From DASRFA01 sp035651755 (GTDB lineage: Bacteria; Desulfobacterota; Binatia; UBA12015): 64,000 nt of DNA. The position numbers and the translations under genes are program-made. The DNA lies in NCBI GenBank assembly GCA_035651755.1, contig DASRFA010000049.1:1-64000 (forward strand), written 5' to 3'. Below, piece after piece: positions 16,375 through 25,786 of this stretch (position 1 is its first letter; each line of letters begins with the position of its first letter). The notes below the pieces were generated by a model. It saw nothing but the letters and a program-made list of their open reading frames with translations. It did not search any database and was not told the origin of the DNA.

Positions 16375-17556
16375 ATGAGACACCCGCGGACGGATCTCGC
16401 GATCGACCTCCTGGAGGGCTTCGCCGAGCGCACCGGCCTCGCGTCCGACGCGGAGTCGGACGCGTCGACGGACGGCGCGGGACGACGCTACCTGTGGACG
16501 GACGCGTTCGCGGTCTGCACGCTGCTCGGGCTCTGGCGATCGACCGGCGATGGCGACCATCGCGAGCTCGCGCTCACGCTCATCGACCGCGTACATCACG
16601 TGCTCGGACGCCATCGCCCGGACGACGCCCGCACCGGCTGGATCAGCGGCCTCGCCGACGAGGACGGCGAAGCCCACCCGACCGCGGGCGGCCTCCGCAT
16701 CGGCAAGCCGCTCCCCGAGCGCGCCACGCACGACCGCTTCGACGAGCGCCTCGAGTGGGATCGCGACGGCCAGTACTTCCACTACTTGACGAAGTGGATG
16801 CACGCCCTCGCCCAGACGAGGCGCGCAACCGGGCAGCCGCTCTTCGACTCCTGGGCGCGGGACCTGGCCCTCGCCGCGCACCGCGCGTTCGTCTACGCGC
16901 CGCGCGACGTCGCTCCGAAGCGGATGTACTGGAAGATGTCGATCGATCTGTCGCGGCCCCTCGTGGCGTCGATGGGCCACCACGATCCTCTGGACGGCCT
17001 CGTCACCTGCATCGAGCTCGACGCGACCGCGCGGCCCGCGCCGCCGACGCTCGAGCGGGCGGCCGCGGACTACGCCGCCATGCTCGTTCCGAGCGCGCTC
17101 GCGACGAGCGATCCGCTCGGCCTCGGCGGCCTCCTCGCGGACGCGGCGCTCCTCCGCCAGCTCGCCGCCGAGGGCGTTGCCACCCCCGACGGCCTGCTCG
17201 AGGCGCTGCTCGCCGCAGCGGCGCGGGGACTCCGCTCCTACCTCGAGCAGCCCGACCTGCGCGCACCCGCGAGCCGCCGGCTCGCTTTCCGCGAGCTCGG
17301 CCTCGCGACCGGGATCGCGGCGCTCCCGGTCGTCGCTCGCGACGCGAGCGGCCTCGGGCGCGAGGCGCGCGCGGATCTCGACCGCCTCGAGCGCTTCGTG
17401 CCCGTGCAGGCGCAGATCGAGTCGTTCTGGTCCCGCCCGGAGCATCGCGACACCGAGATCTGGCGCGAGCACCAGGACATCAACGACGTCATGCTCGCGG
17501 CCGCACTCGTCCCCGAGGGATTTCTCGTCCTGCAGCCGCGTGCGGCCGCGCCCTGA
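16375..17556 (+). CDS. uncharacterised protein, alpha/alpha-barrel-like
   Basis: 393 residues, no signal peptide. Aromatic-rich conserved-looking segments are RYLWTDAFAVCTLLGLW, RTGWISGLADEDGEAHPTAGGLRIGK, DERLEWDRDGQYFHYLTKWM and EIWREHQDINDVMLA. Regular helical spacing and paired acidic/aromatic motifs recall six-hairpin glycosidase-like barrels. It looks like an uncharacterised bacterial family; no activity is established. It starts 26 bp after the response regulator, so shared expression is likely, and ends 10 bp from the convergent subtilase. Confidence 0.75.
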   Translation: MRHPRTDLAIDLLEGFAERTGLASDAESDASTDGAGRRYLWTDAFAVCTLLGLWRSTGDGDHRELALTLIDRVHHVLGRHRPDDARTGWISGLADEDGEAHPTAGGLRIGKPLPERATHDRFDERLEWDRDGQYFHYLTKWMHALAQTRRATGQPLFDSWARDLALAAHRAFVYAPRDVAPKRMYWKMSIDLSRPLVASMGHHDPLDGLVTCIELDATARPAPPTLERAAADYAAMLVPSALATSDPLGLGGLLADAALLRQLAAEGVATPDGLLEALLAAAARGLRSYLEQPDLRAPASRRLAFRELGLATGIAALPVVARDASGLGREARADLDRLERFVPVQAQIESFWSRPEHRDTEIWREHQDINDVMLAAALVPEGFLVLQPRAAAP

Positions 17557-17565
17557 GCGCGCGCA

Positions 17566-20500
17566 TCAGCGCGGGATCGCGATCAGGTCCGGCGCCCCCG
17601 CGTCGCCGCTCGGGGCGACGACGCGGAGCGCGGGCGGCGCGGTCTTGTAGCGCTTCCGCATCGCCGGCGTCAGCCGGATCGTGAGCGCTCGACCCGGCGC
17701 GAACGCGCCCTCGAGGCGATAGCGGCCGTCGTCGTCGGCGACGATCGTGCGATGCTTGTCGTCGGACCCGCGAACGTCGAGCGCCGCGTGCGCGACCGGC
17801 GTCCCGTCCGCGAGCTGCACGCGGCCGGCGAGCGTGCGCACCGCCGGCTGAACGGAGATCGCGAACGTCTCGCTCGCGGTCGCGACGCCGTCGGTCGCCT
17901 CGATGTGGACGCCGCCATACGTCCCCGCCTGATCGCCGGCCGGCTTCCACTGGAAGAGGTGGGTGGCGGGGTCGAAGACCGCGCCCGGCGGGAGGCCGGA
18001 TGCGGAGAAGACCGCGGCGCCCGGGTCGACCCCGGGCGCCGTCGCGCGGAAGGCGAGCTTTCCTCCTTCGGCGATGGCGAGCGTCCCGATCGTCCCGAGC
18101 GCGCGGTCGGGATACGCGGCGCCCGGCTCGTGCGCGACCACGCGCTGCGCGAGGTGATGCGAGAAGGCCGGGTGTCCGTACGGCGGGTCGAGCAGGGGAT
18201 CGTCGCGCCCGTCCTCCCAGACGACGAGCGAGTGCGTCGCGGTCGCGGCGACGAAGGACTCCGAAGCGCGACCGCCGTCGTCCACCAGATCGCCGATCGG
18301 CTCGGTCGAGAGCGGGGCCCCGAGCGCATCGAGCCGGTTCGTGAAGAGATAGCTCCCGTTCTCGAACGGGCTGTCGGAAACGGCGTTCAGGCCGTAGCTC
18401 GCCACCCATGCGTCGCCGTCCCAGGCGATGCCGCCCGGCCAGGGGAAGAGCCGCGCGCCGGGATCGGCGTTGCTCACGACCGTGCCGTCGATGTCGAGCG
18501 GCTCGCCGTCGCCGCCGATCCGGGTCGTGATCACGTGCGTTCGGCAGAGATCGCCCACCGCGCAGAAGTCGATGCGCTGCGCGAGCGCGAGGAAGTCGCT
18601 GCCGTCGGTCTCGAGGTCGGTGAAGATCCAGAGGTCGTTCAGGATCTTGCGCGGCTCGGACAGCGGGGTCGCGCCGGCGAGGGGCAGGGCCCAGCCCCCG
18701 CGCACGTACTTCCCGTACGCGTCGGTCCCCTCGGGCGTGACGTCGAGCCAGGCGAAGAGGCACCGCCCGGGCTTGCACCGGAACTCGCCGTAGATGCCGG
18801 TCTTGAGCTTCTCGACGCGCGTCTTGCGATCGAACGATCCGTCCGGCCGGACGCGAAAGACGCTCAGCTCGGAGATCCCCGAGCAGTACTTCCGCTCGAC
18901 GACGCCGAGCCAATAGCTGTCGCCGTCCCAGCCGGCTCCGACGAGCTCGTAGAACGTGCACGGGCGCTCGATGCGCGACAGCACCTCGACCGGCTCGGTG
19001 TCGATCAACGTGCCGTCGGCCCGGACGCGCGCGAACCGCACGCTCTCCTGGTCGATGGAGAAGTCGAGCCAGGCGAGCAGGAAGCCGTGGCCGTCGCTCG
19101 CGGCGGAGACGTCGGCGATCGCGGGGCGAGTCGTGGCGGGGACGGGGCCGGTGACGCCGCCGGCGCCGTCCACCATCCCGTACTCGATGCCCGGCACGCC
19201 GGCTCCCCACGGCTTCCACGCGACGAGCGTGGACACCCCGTTCGAGACCGTCGCCGGAACGTACCCGGCCGCGGTTCCGAAGCCGTCGCTGCCGACGACG
19301 CTCGGCGCGCCGACGCGCGCGTCCGCGTGGACGGCGAGCGTTGCGCCGAACGTCGCGCCGCCGTCGACGGCGAGCGGCGCGGCGAGATCGACCGTGCCCG
19401 AGTACGAGCCCGGCGCGAGCGCGGTGGCGTCGATCTGGAGCGCGAGCGGCGCGGGCCCGCTGCCGGACGACGGCGTCGCGACGAGCCACGGCGGCGCCGC
19501 GATCGACCATGCGACCGCCGCCTCGGTGGTGAAGAGGAAGCTGCCTGGGCTCCCCGGCACGACCGGCGACGTGCCGGCGAACGCGTGCCATTCGGTCACG
19601 TGCGGCGGCGTCAGCCGCGTCGTGACCGGCGGATCGGCGAACATGCTCGCCGCGTCGAGGCGGCCGTACCCGAAGAGCGGGTTTCGGCGGTCGCCCTCGT
19701 AGCCGGGCGCGCCGGGCTGATCCGCGGCGAGCTCGAGATGCCAGCGCACCTCTTCCGTCGTCAGCGTCGGCGCGGCGGAGAGGAGAACCGCGGCGGCGCC
19801 TGCGGCGTGCGGCGTCGCCATGCTGGTGCCGGAGAGCCGGAGGTAGCGCTGTCCCACGACGAGCGAGGGCGAGAACACCTCGTGCGTCGCGCGCAGCGAA
19901 AGCACGTCGACGCCGGGCGCGACGAGCGACACGCCGTTGCCGGTATTCGAGAAGCCGGCGCGGTCGCCCGTGAACATCGTCGCGCCGACCGTCAAGCCGA
20001 GCGGGTGACCCGCGGGGAGCCAAAGCAGCGTGTCGCCGATGTCGAGGCCGTCGTTTCCCGCGGCGGACACGACGACGGTCCCGAGCGCGTCGACGACGTT
20101 GATCGCCTCGTAGATCGCGGTCGAGAGGCCGAAGCCGCCCCAGCTGTTGTTGATGACGTCGGCGCCGTTCTCGGCGGCGTAGAGGAGCGCGACCGCGAGG
20201 TCCGAGGTGTAGCCGTAGCCCTGGTCGTTCAGGCCCTTCACCGCCATCACGCGCGCGCCCCAGGCGACGCCGACGACCCCGAGGGCGTTCTGGCCGACCG
20301 CCGCCGCCGTGCCGGCCACGTGCGTCCCGTGACCGTGGCGATCGAGCGGGTCGGCGTCGTCGTTCACGAAGTCCCAGCCGTCGACGTCGTCGACGTAGCC
20401 GTTGCCGTCGTCGTCGATGCCGTTGCCCGGGATCTCGCCCGGGTTCGTCCAGAGGTTGGCGGCGATGTCGGGGTGCGAGGGATCGATGCCCGTGTCGACG

Positions 20501-21270
20501 ATCGCGATCACCGTGCCGTCGCCGTTCGCGGTCTCCCATGCGGCGGGCGCTGCGATCGCGTGGAGACCCCAGAGGTCGCCGTAGCTCTGACCCCAGGCGC
20601 CGCTCGTCGCGAGGTACGGGTCGTCCGTCACGAGCGACGCCCGCACCTCGAAGTCGGGCTCCGCCCACGCGACGCTCGGGTCGGCGGCGTAGACGCGCGC
20701 GGCCGCGGCCGGATCCAGCTCGGGCGAGATCTCGAGCACGTAGACGTTCGACAGGTCGGGGGCCTCGTCGAGCGGGCGGCCGCGCGCGGCGCGCACCGGG
20801 AATCGATCGGCGACCGCCTGGAGACGGCTGCGGAGCGCGCTCCGCGCGTGCCCGCTGCGAAGCCGGTCGCGGCGGAAGAAGAGCGGCCGCGCGGAGCGGA
20901 CGCCGAGCTCTGCGTTCAGCCGGTCGAGCGAGTCCGTACCGGTCGCGCTCGCGAGCGATCGCCCGGACGCGATCAGGCAGCTCACGCAGTCTTCGACGAC
21001 ATCTTCGTAGCGTACGACGAGCCGCCCCGGGACGGCGCGCGGCGAGACGTCGTGCTTGCTCAGCGGGAGCGCGCTGCTCGCCGCGATCCCGGGAGCGATC
21101 GGCCCCGTCACGGGAGACGGGCGGCCGCGCACGTCGGACGCGAGCGCCGCGAGCGGCGCCAGCCACAGAGCCACCGCGGACATCGCGGCTGCGGCCACCG
21201 GGCGCAGGGACCGGCGCCTTTCCGCGCCGCGGAGAGCGAAGCTTGCCGGAAGGGGGGCCACGTGAGGCAT
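17566..21270 (-). CDS. large secreted S8 subtilisin-like protease
   Basis: 1234 residues. The start at 21270 is chosen for CGGAGGT 3-4 bases upstream. Signal sequence about 20-45, an I9-like propeptide (VPGRLVVRYED), then a peptidase S8 domain with Asp259 (AIVDTGID), His314 (HGHGTHVAG), oxyanion Asn406 (AAGND) and Ser483 (SGTSMATPHAAG). A Ca2+-site-like loop (IDDDGNGYVDDVDGWD) lies between Asp and His. After about residue 560 come a BACON-like sandwich, a long propeller-like region with repeated GHGFLLAWLD-type strands and scattered Cys, an Ig-like domain (LPPGAVFDPATHLFQW) and a C-terminal carboxypeptidase-regulatory sandwich (GRVQLADGTPVAHAALDV). Catalytic residues are complete, so it should be active outside the cell. 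Confidence 0.92.
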   Translation of the reverse strand: MPHVAPLPASFALRGAERRRSLRPVAAAAMSAVALWLAPLAALASDVRGRPSPVTGPIAPGIAASSALPLSKHDVSPRAVPGRLVVRYEDVVEDCVSCLIASGRSLASATGTDSLDRLNAELGVRSARPLFFRRDRLRSGHARSALRSRLQAVADRFPVRAARGRPLDEAPDLSNVYVLEISPELDPAAAARVYAADPSVAWAEPDFEVRASLVTDDPYLATSGAWGQSYGDLWGLHAIAAPAAWETANGDGTVIAIVDTGIDPSHPDIAANLWTNPGEIPGNGIDDDGNGYVDDVDGWDFVNDDADPLDRHGHGTHVAGTAAAVGQNALGVVGVAWGARVMAVKGLNDQGYGYTSDLAVALLYAAENGADVINNSWGGFGLSTAIYEAINVVDALGTVVVSAAGNDGLDIGDTLLWLPAGHPLGLTVGATMFTGDRAGFSNTGNGVSLVAPGVDVLSLRATHEVFSPSLVVGQRYLRLSGTSMATPHAAGAAAVLLSAAPTLTTEEVRWHLELAADQPGAPGYEGDRRNPLFGYGRLDAASMFADPPVTTRLTPPHVTEWHAFAGTSPVVPGSPGSFLFTTEAAVAWSIAAPPWLVATPSSGSGPAPLALQIDATALAPGSYSGTVDLAAPLAVDGGATFGATLAVHADARVGAPSVVGSDGFGTAAGYVPATVSNGVSTLVAWKPWGAGVPGIEYGMVDGAGGVTGPVPATTRPAIADVSAASDGHGFLLAWLDFSIDQESVRFARVRADGTLIDTEPVEVLSRIERPCTFYELVGAGWDGDSYWLGVVERKYCSGISELSVFRVRPDGSFDRKTRVEKLKTGIYGEFRCKPGRCLFAWLDVTPEGTDAYGKYVRGGWALPLAGATPLSEPRKILNDLWIFTDLETDGSDFLALAQRIDFCAVGDLCRTHVITTRIGGDGEPLDIDGTVVSNADPGARLFPWPGGIAWDGDAWVASYGLNAVSDSPFENGSYLFTNRLDALGAPLSTEPIGDLVDDGGRASESFVAATATHSLVVWEDGRDDPLLDPPYGHPAFSHHLAQRVVAHEPGAAYPDRALGTIGTLAIAEGGKLAFRATAPGVDPGAAVFSASGLPPGAVFDPATHLFQWKPAGDQAGTYGGVHIEATDGVATASETFAISVQPAVRTLAGRVQLADGTPVAHAALDVRGSDDKHRTIVADDDGRYRLEGAFAPGRALTIRLTPAMRKRYKTAPPALRVVAPSGDAGAPDLIAIPR

Positions 21271-21436
21271 TCGACCTCCGGGGGTTGCTGCGTTCGGTGC
21301 TCGGTGGCCCATAGCGCGTCCGTCGTCCGCCAGTCGAGCGGAATGCTGCGGCGCGACGCTTCCCGCGCGGCCGAAGCGCGCGGCGGTTCTTGTCCGGGCG
21401 CGCGGTCCATTGCATGCTCGCTCCCGAGGAGTCGAG

Positions 21437-22675
21437 GTGGCGGAGCTCTACGACGTCGCGATCGTCGGCGGGGGCATCGGCGGGGGAGCGCTCGCGACGG
21501 CGCTCGCGCGCGCCGGAGCGTCCGTCCTCGTGCTCGAGAGGTCGACCGTGTACCGCGACCACGTGCGCGGCGAGTGGATGGCGCCGTGGGGCGTCCGCGA
21601 GCTCCTCGCGCTCGGGTTCTACGACGAGGTGCGAGCCGGCGGCGGGCACCACGTCGCGCGGCACTGGACGTGCGACGAGGACGTCCCGGCGGACGAGGCG
21701 GTCGCGACGGCGATCGACTTGACGTCTCTCGTGCCCGACGTCCCGGGGCCGCTCTGCATCGGCCATCCGGCGCTGTGCCAGCTCTTCATCGACCTCGCGG
21801 GGAGATCCGGCGCCGCTGTCCGGCGCGGCGTGGAGGACGTGCGTGTCGCGGCGGGCCGCACGCCGGAGGTGACGTACCGGACCGACGCCGGCGAGGCCGT
21901 CGCGCGCTGCCGGCTCGTCGTCGGCGCCGACGGCCGCGGCTCGCAGGTCCGACGTCAGCTCAGCATCGAGCTCCACCGCGACCCGACGCATCACCTCTTC
22001 GCGGGGATGCTGGTCGAGGACGCGCATGGCTGGCCCGACGACGTCCAGGCGATCGGCGCCGAGGGCGACGTCCACTTCCTCGCGTTTCCGCAGGGAAGCG
22101 GACGCGTGCGGCTCTACCTCGGCTACGGGCTCGAGCAGGCGCGCCGCCTCGCGGGCGCCGGCGGACCCGAGGCGTTCCTCGCTGCGTTCCGCCTCGCGTC
22201 CCTCCCCGCAAGCGAGCATCTCGCCGGCGCTCGACCCGCCGGGCCGTGCAACTCGTACCCGAACGAGGACACGTGGACCGACGTCGTCGCGGTCGACGGC
22301 GTCGTGCTCATCGGCGACGCCGCGGGCTCCAACGACCCGATCATCGGGCAGGGGCTCTCGATCACGCTCCGCGACGTGCGGCTCGTGCGCGACGCGCTGC
22401 TCGGCGAGCGCGACTGGTCGCCTGCGACCTTCGCACCATACGCGGCGGAGCGCGCCGAGCGCATGCGACGCCTCCGCTTCAGCGCCTCGGTCGTCGCGCA
22501 GATGGAGAACGAGTTCGGGGACGCGGCGCGCGCGCGACGCCGGTGCGCGCGCGAGCGCCAGCTCGAGGACCCGACGCTCCTCCTGCCGCTCTTCGCCGCG
22601 TTCCTCGGCCCCGAGGCCGTGCCGCCCGAGACCTTCACCGAGGAGACGCGCCGCCGGCTGTTCGCCGAAGGGTAG
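21437..22675 (+). CDS. FAD-dependent monooxygenase / geranylgeranyl-reductase-like oxidoreductase
   Basis: 412 residues of the PHBH-type flavoprotein fold. The N-terminal Rossmann motif VGGGIGGGALATALARAG binds FAD; the DG motif is VVGADGRGSQVRRQL; the second FAD motif is LIGDAAGSNDPIIGQGLSITL. Start set at GTG 21437 because GAGGAG lies about 6 bases upstream, rather than TTG 21410. Predicted cytosolic hydroxylase or reductase; substrate unknown. It lies divergent from the subtilase and convergent with the SDR gene (6-bp gap). Confidence 0.88.
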   Translation: MAELYDVAIVGGGIGGGALATALARAGASVLVLERSTVYRDHVRGEWMAPWGVRELLALGFYDEVRAGGGHHVARHWTCDEDVPADEAVATAIDLTSLVPDVPGPLCIGHPALCQLFIDLAGRSGAAVRRGVEDVRVAAGRTPEVTYRTDAGEAVARCRLVVGADGRGSQVRRQLSIELHRDPTHHLFAGMLVEDAHGWPDDVQAIGAEGDVHFLAFPQGSGRVRLYLGYGLEQARRLAGAGGPEAFLAAFRLASLPASEHLAGARPAGPCNSYPNEDTWTDVVAVDGVVLIGDAAGSNDPIIGQGLSITLRDVRLVRDALLGERDWSPATFAPYAAERAERMRRLRFSASVVAQMENEFGDAARARRRCARERQLEDPTLLLPLFAAFLGPEAVPPETFTEETRRRLFAEG

Positions 22676-22681
22676 CGGCCG

Positions 22682-23620
22682 TCAACCGAGCGGGAACGAC
22701 TCGCCGACGAGCCGCTGCGACAGCTCCCACAGGCGCCGCGCCGCCTCCGCGTCCGTCACCCACGGCGCGTGCTCGTCGCTCACGGCGCAGTCTGCGAGGT
22801 AGCTGCCGCCCTGCCCTTCGAGCTCGCGCGCGGTCGCGGCCCAGACGGTCGTCGCGGCGCCCGCCGGGATCGACTTGAAGGGTGGGAGGCCGCCGCCCGG
22901 GGCGCTCTTCGCCATCTCCGCGAGGGCCGCGTAGTCCTCATGCGTCAGGTGCCGTCCGAGGTCGGTCAGGATCATGCCGGGGTGGACGGCGTACGCGTGC
23001 ACGCCCCGCGCGCCGAGGCGGCGCTCGAGCTCGACCGTGAAGAGGATGTTCGCGGTCTTCGACTGCCCGTACGCGATCCACTTGTCGTAGGGGCGGCGCT
23101 CGAACATCGGGTCGTCCCAGTCGACGTCGGACATCACGTGCCCTTGCGACGTCAGGTTGACGACGCGCGCCGGCGCCCCCGCGACGAGCGCCGGGGCCAG
23201 GAGGCACGTGAGCAAAAAATGGCCGAGGTGGTTCGTCCCGAGCTGCATCTCGAAGCCGTCGGCCGTGCGACCGAAGGGCGTCGCCATGACGCCCGCGTTG
23301 TTCACGAGGAGGTCGATGCGCGGGTGCGCGGCGAGGATCGCGGCCGCGCAGCGCCGGACGCTCGCCAGCGACGCGAGGTCGAGCTCGGCGGTCGCGAGCC
23401 GGGCGGCCGGAATGCCGCCGTCGGCGAGCGCGCGGAGCGCGGCCGCGGTCTTCTCGCGGTCGCGCGCCGCGAGCACGACCGCCGCTCCCGCAGCGGCGAG
23501 CGCGCGCGCGGTCTCGAGTCCGAGGCCGCCCGAAGCGCCCGTCACGACGGCGAGCCTCCCGCAGAGGTCGACGCCGCGCAGGACGTCGTCGGTCGTCGTT
23601 GCGGCTCCGCTGGCGGACAT
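22682..23620 (-). CDS. short-chain dehydrogenase/reductase
   Basis: 312-residue SDR of the retinol-dehydrogenase/WWOX-like type: TGASGGLGLETARALA (NAD(P) binding), LLVNNAGVM, catalytic Ser in NLTSQGH and YGQSKTAN (YxxxK). Start 23620 chosen for AAGGAGG 6 bases upstream. NADP-dependent reduction of an aldehyde or ketone is likely. It is divergent from the TetR gene that leads the LuxE/LuxC run, and the operator candidate at 23647-23674 lies just upstream, so TetR control is likely. Confidence 0.9.
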   Translation of the reverse strand: MSASGAATTTDDVLRGVDLCGRLAVVTGASGGLGLETARALAAAGAAVVLAARDREKTAAALRALADGGIPAARLATAELDLASLASVRRCAAAILAAHPRIDLLVNNAGVMATPFGRTADGFEMQLGTNHLGHFLLTCLLAPALVAGAPARVVNLTSQGHVMSDVDWDDPMFERRPYDKWIAYGQSKTANILFTVELERRLGARGVHAYAVHPGMILTDLGRHLTHEDYAALAEMAKSAPGGGLPPFKSIPAGAATTVWAATARELEGQGGSYLADCAVSDEHAPWVTDAEAARRLWELSQRLVGESFPLG

Positions 23621-23646
23621 GGTGGCCTCCTTCATCATGATGAATT

Positions 23647-23674
23647 CAGTCGTATGCACTATTGCACACGACTG
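23647..23674. promoter_or_regulatory. 28-bp near-perfect palindrome, likely TetR operator
   Basis: The 12-bp arms CAGTCGTATGCA and TGCACACGACTG pair with one mismatch around a 4-bp centre, midway between the divergent SDR and TetR genes. Size, position and symmetry fit a TetR dimer site controlling both directions. A separate 14-bp perfect palindrome TTCATCATGATGAA (23631-23644) overlaps the SDR translation start region. Confidence 0.65.
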
Positions 23675-23697
23675 CAAATCGCGATACGACTCGGTGC

Positions 23698-24357
23698 GTG
23701 CCGGAGAATGCCGCCGCCGTCGTGAACCGCTTCGAGCGCCGGCGCCAGCGCTCGCGCGCCGCGCTCATCGACGCCGCCATCGAGCTCTTCCAGGAGAAGG
23801 GCATCGCCGAGACCAAGCTCGAGGACATCTGCCGGCGCGCCGACGTCGCCCCGCGCACCTTCTTCAACCACTTCGAGACCCGCGACCACCTCTACCGCGC
23901 GATCGCGCACCAGCGCGCGGTCCAGCTCGCCGACCGGCTGGCCGCGCTCGACGAGGACCCGCGCCCCTTCGCGCGCCGGCTGCACGACCTCTTCGCGGAG
24001 ATCGGCGCGTATCTCGCGGCGCGGCCGCTCTACCGCCAGGTCGTGACCGAGATGCTGCACGTCCGGACGGAGGGCGGCGCCGAGCTCGTGCGGTCGCACG
24101 TGCTCGGGCAGGCCGCGCTCCGCTTCGTCCGCGAGGGCGTTCGCCGCGGCGAGATCGCGCGTCGCCACCGCCCCGAGATCCTCGCCGACATCCTGCTCGG
24201 CGCGCTCACGGTCGCGATCAGCAACTGGGGCGCTTCGGACCGCTACGACCTCGAGCGGAGCCTGCAGGAGACCGCGCGCGCTCTCCTCGACCTGTTCGCC
24301 CCGGCGGCGAGCGACCGGCGGCCGCCCGCCGCCGACCGGAAAGCCCGAAGGAGGTGA
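23698..24357 (+). CDS. TetR-family transcriptional regulator
   Basis: 219 residues from GTG 23698; an upstream TTG 23662 would put the start inside the palindrome and is less likely. Typical TetR HTH: ALIDAAIELFQEKGIAETKLEDICRRADVAPRTFFNHFETRDHLYRA spans about residues 20-65. The ligand domain is helical and unassigned. The stop TGA overlaps the AAGGAGGTGA ribosome site of the next gene, so it is coupled to luxE. It probably represses its own operon and the divergent SDR. Confidence 0.9.
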   Translation: MPENAAAVVNRFERRRQRSRAALIDAAIELFQEKGIAETKLEDICRRADVAPRTFFNHFETRDHLYRAIAHQRAVQLADRLAALDEDPRPFARRLHDLFAEIGAYLAARPLYRQVVTEMLHVRTEGGAELVRSHVLGQAALRFVREGVRRGEIARRHRPEILADILLGALTVAISNWGASDRYDLERSLQETARALLDLFAPAASDRRPPAADRKARRR

Positions 24358-24361
24358 TGCG

Positions 24362-25786
24362 ATGCCGCCCGCGCACGACGTCTCGACCTTCATGAACGAC
24401 CCGATGGCGTACTTCGACCGCTCGATCACGAAGATGCACCGGATCGCGCGCGCCGAGCTCGAGCCGATGCAGCGCGCGGCGATGGCGGCGCGGTTCGCCG
24501 AGCACCGCGCGAGCATCGCCGTCGTCCGGCGCCTCGCCGACCGGCTCGGCGTCGATCGCCTCGCCGACTTCGACGACGTCGTCCCGCTCTTCTTCCCGCA
24601 CACGGTCTTCAAGTCGTACCCGGCGTCGCTGCTCGACAAGAAGCGCTTCGACCTCATGACGCGATGGCTCGGCACCCTCACGAGCTACGACGTCTCGAAC
24701 GTCGCGACCGAGGGCTGCGAGAGCATCGACGAGTGGATCGATCGGCTGGACGCCGAGACGCCGCTCGAGGTCATCACGTCGTCCGGGACGACCGGCACGC
24801 TCTCGATCATCCCGAAGGACAAGGCGGGAGCGGTCTACACGATGAAGCTCTGGCGCCTGTTCCTCTTCCAGCGCTTCGGCCGCGAGCCGACCGAGGACGA
24901 GCTGTACCCCGAGGTCGACGTCATCTGGCCGAACCACGCGAGCGGCAAGCTCGGCCATCTCCGCATGGCGGCCATGCTGAAGCGCGAGTTCACCGGCGGC
25001 GACGAGTCGCGCTTCCACGCCCTCTACTCCGACGCCATCAGCACCGACCTCATGTTCCTCGCGAGCAAGATGCGCGCGGCGGCGTCGCGCGGCGAGCTCG
25101 ACCGCATCCAGATCGATCCCAAGCTGCTCGCGCGGAAGGACGAGTTCATCGCCATGCAGGCGCGGCGGCCGAAGGAGATGGCGGAGTTCTTCGAGCGCCT
25201 GACGCGCGAGCTCGCGGGCAAGCGGGTCTTCATGATCGGCGCCTACAACCTCATGTACGAGGTGGCGTCCGCCGGCCTCGAGCGCGGCATGCGCGGCGTC
25301 TTCGCGCCGAATTCCGCGATCCTGACGGGCGGCGGCATGAAGGGGTTCGTCCTGCCGACGAACTACATGGACGTGATCAAGGACTTTCTGGGCGTCGATC
25401 GCATCCAGGAGGGCTACGGCATGTCCGAGATCAGCGCGCTCCACTGGGCGTGCGACGAGGGTCGCTACCACGTTCAGCCCTGGGTGATCCCGTTCGTGCT
25501 CGACCCCGAGACCAGCGAGCCGCTCCCGCGGCGCGGCGTCCAGACCGGGCGCGCCGCCTTCTACGACGTCTTCGTGAAGAGCCACTGGGGCGGCGTCATC
25601 TCCGGCGACGAGATCACGATCGACTGGGACACGCCCTGCCCGTGCGGGCTCGCGAGCGTTCCGATCGCGCACGACATCATGCGGTACAGCGAGAAGCAGG
25701 GCGTCGAGGACGACCGCATCAGCTGCTCGGCGACGCAGGAGGTCCACGGCGAAGCCGTCGACTTCCTGCGGGGGTTCGAAGCGTGA
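24362..25786 (+). CDS. luxE: LuxE-like acyl-protein synthetase
   Basis: 474 residues. The adenylate-forming loop reads SSGTTGTLSIIPKD (about 140-153). Later motifs are GGGMKG, GYGMSEISALHWAC (ANL acyl-adenylate region), and a C-terminal GDEITIDWDTPCPCGLASVP, as in LuxE and phenylacetate-CoA-ligase-like proteins. LuxE activates fatty acids with ATP and passes the acyl group to LuxC as a thioester. Strong RBS AAGGAGGTG. It overlaps the LuxC gene by 4 bp. No LuxA, LuxB or LuxD is in the window, so the product aldehyde serves something other than light or is used elsewhere. Confidence 0.8.
   Translation: MPPAHDVSTFMNDPMAYFDRSITKMHRIARAELEPMQRAAMAARFAEHRASIAVVRRLADRLGVDRLADFDDVVPLFFPHTVFKSYPASLLDKKRFDLMTRWLGTLTSYDVSNVATEGCESIDEWIDRLDAETPLEVITSSGTTGTLSIIPKDKAGAVYTMKLWRLFLFQRFGREPTEDELYPEVDVIWPNHASGKLGHLRMAAMLKREFTGGDESRFHALYSDAISTDLMFLASKMRAAASRGELDRIQIDPKLLARKDEFIAMQARRPKEMAEFFERLTRELAGKRVFMIGAYNLMYEVASAGLERGMRGVFAPNSAILTGGGMKGFVLPTNYMDVIKDFLGVDRIQEGYGMSEISALHWACDEGRYHVQPWVIPFVLDPETSEPLPRRGVQTGRAAFYDVFVKSHWGGVISGDEITIDWDTPCPCGLASVPIAHDIMRYSEKQGVEDDRISCSATQEVHGEAVDFLRGFEA

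Noticed and set aside
17489..22878. Very long open frames on both strands (1576 and 1708 codons) antisense or out of frame to the subtilase and monooxygenase
   Set aside because: They are Arg/Ala/Gly-rich translations without motifs, a by-product of high third-position GC. The subtilase and flavoprotein frames carry intact family motifs.
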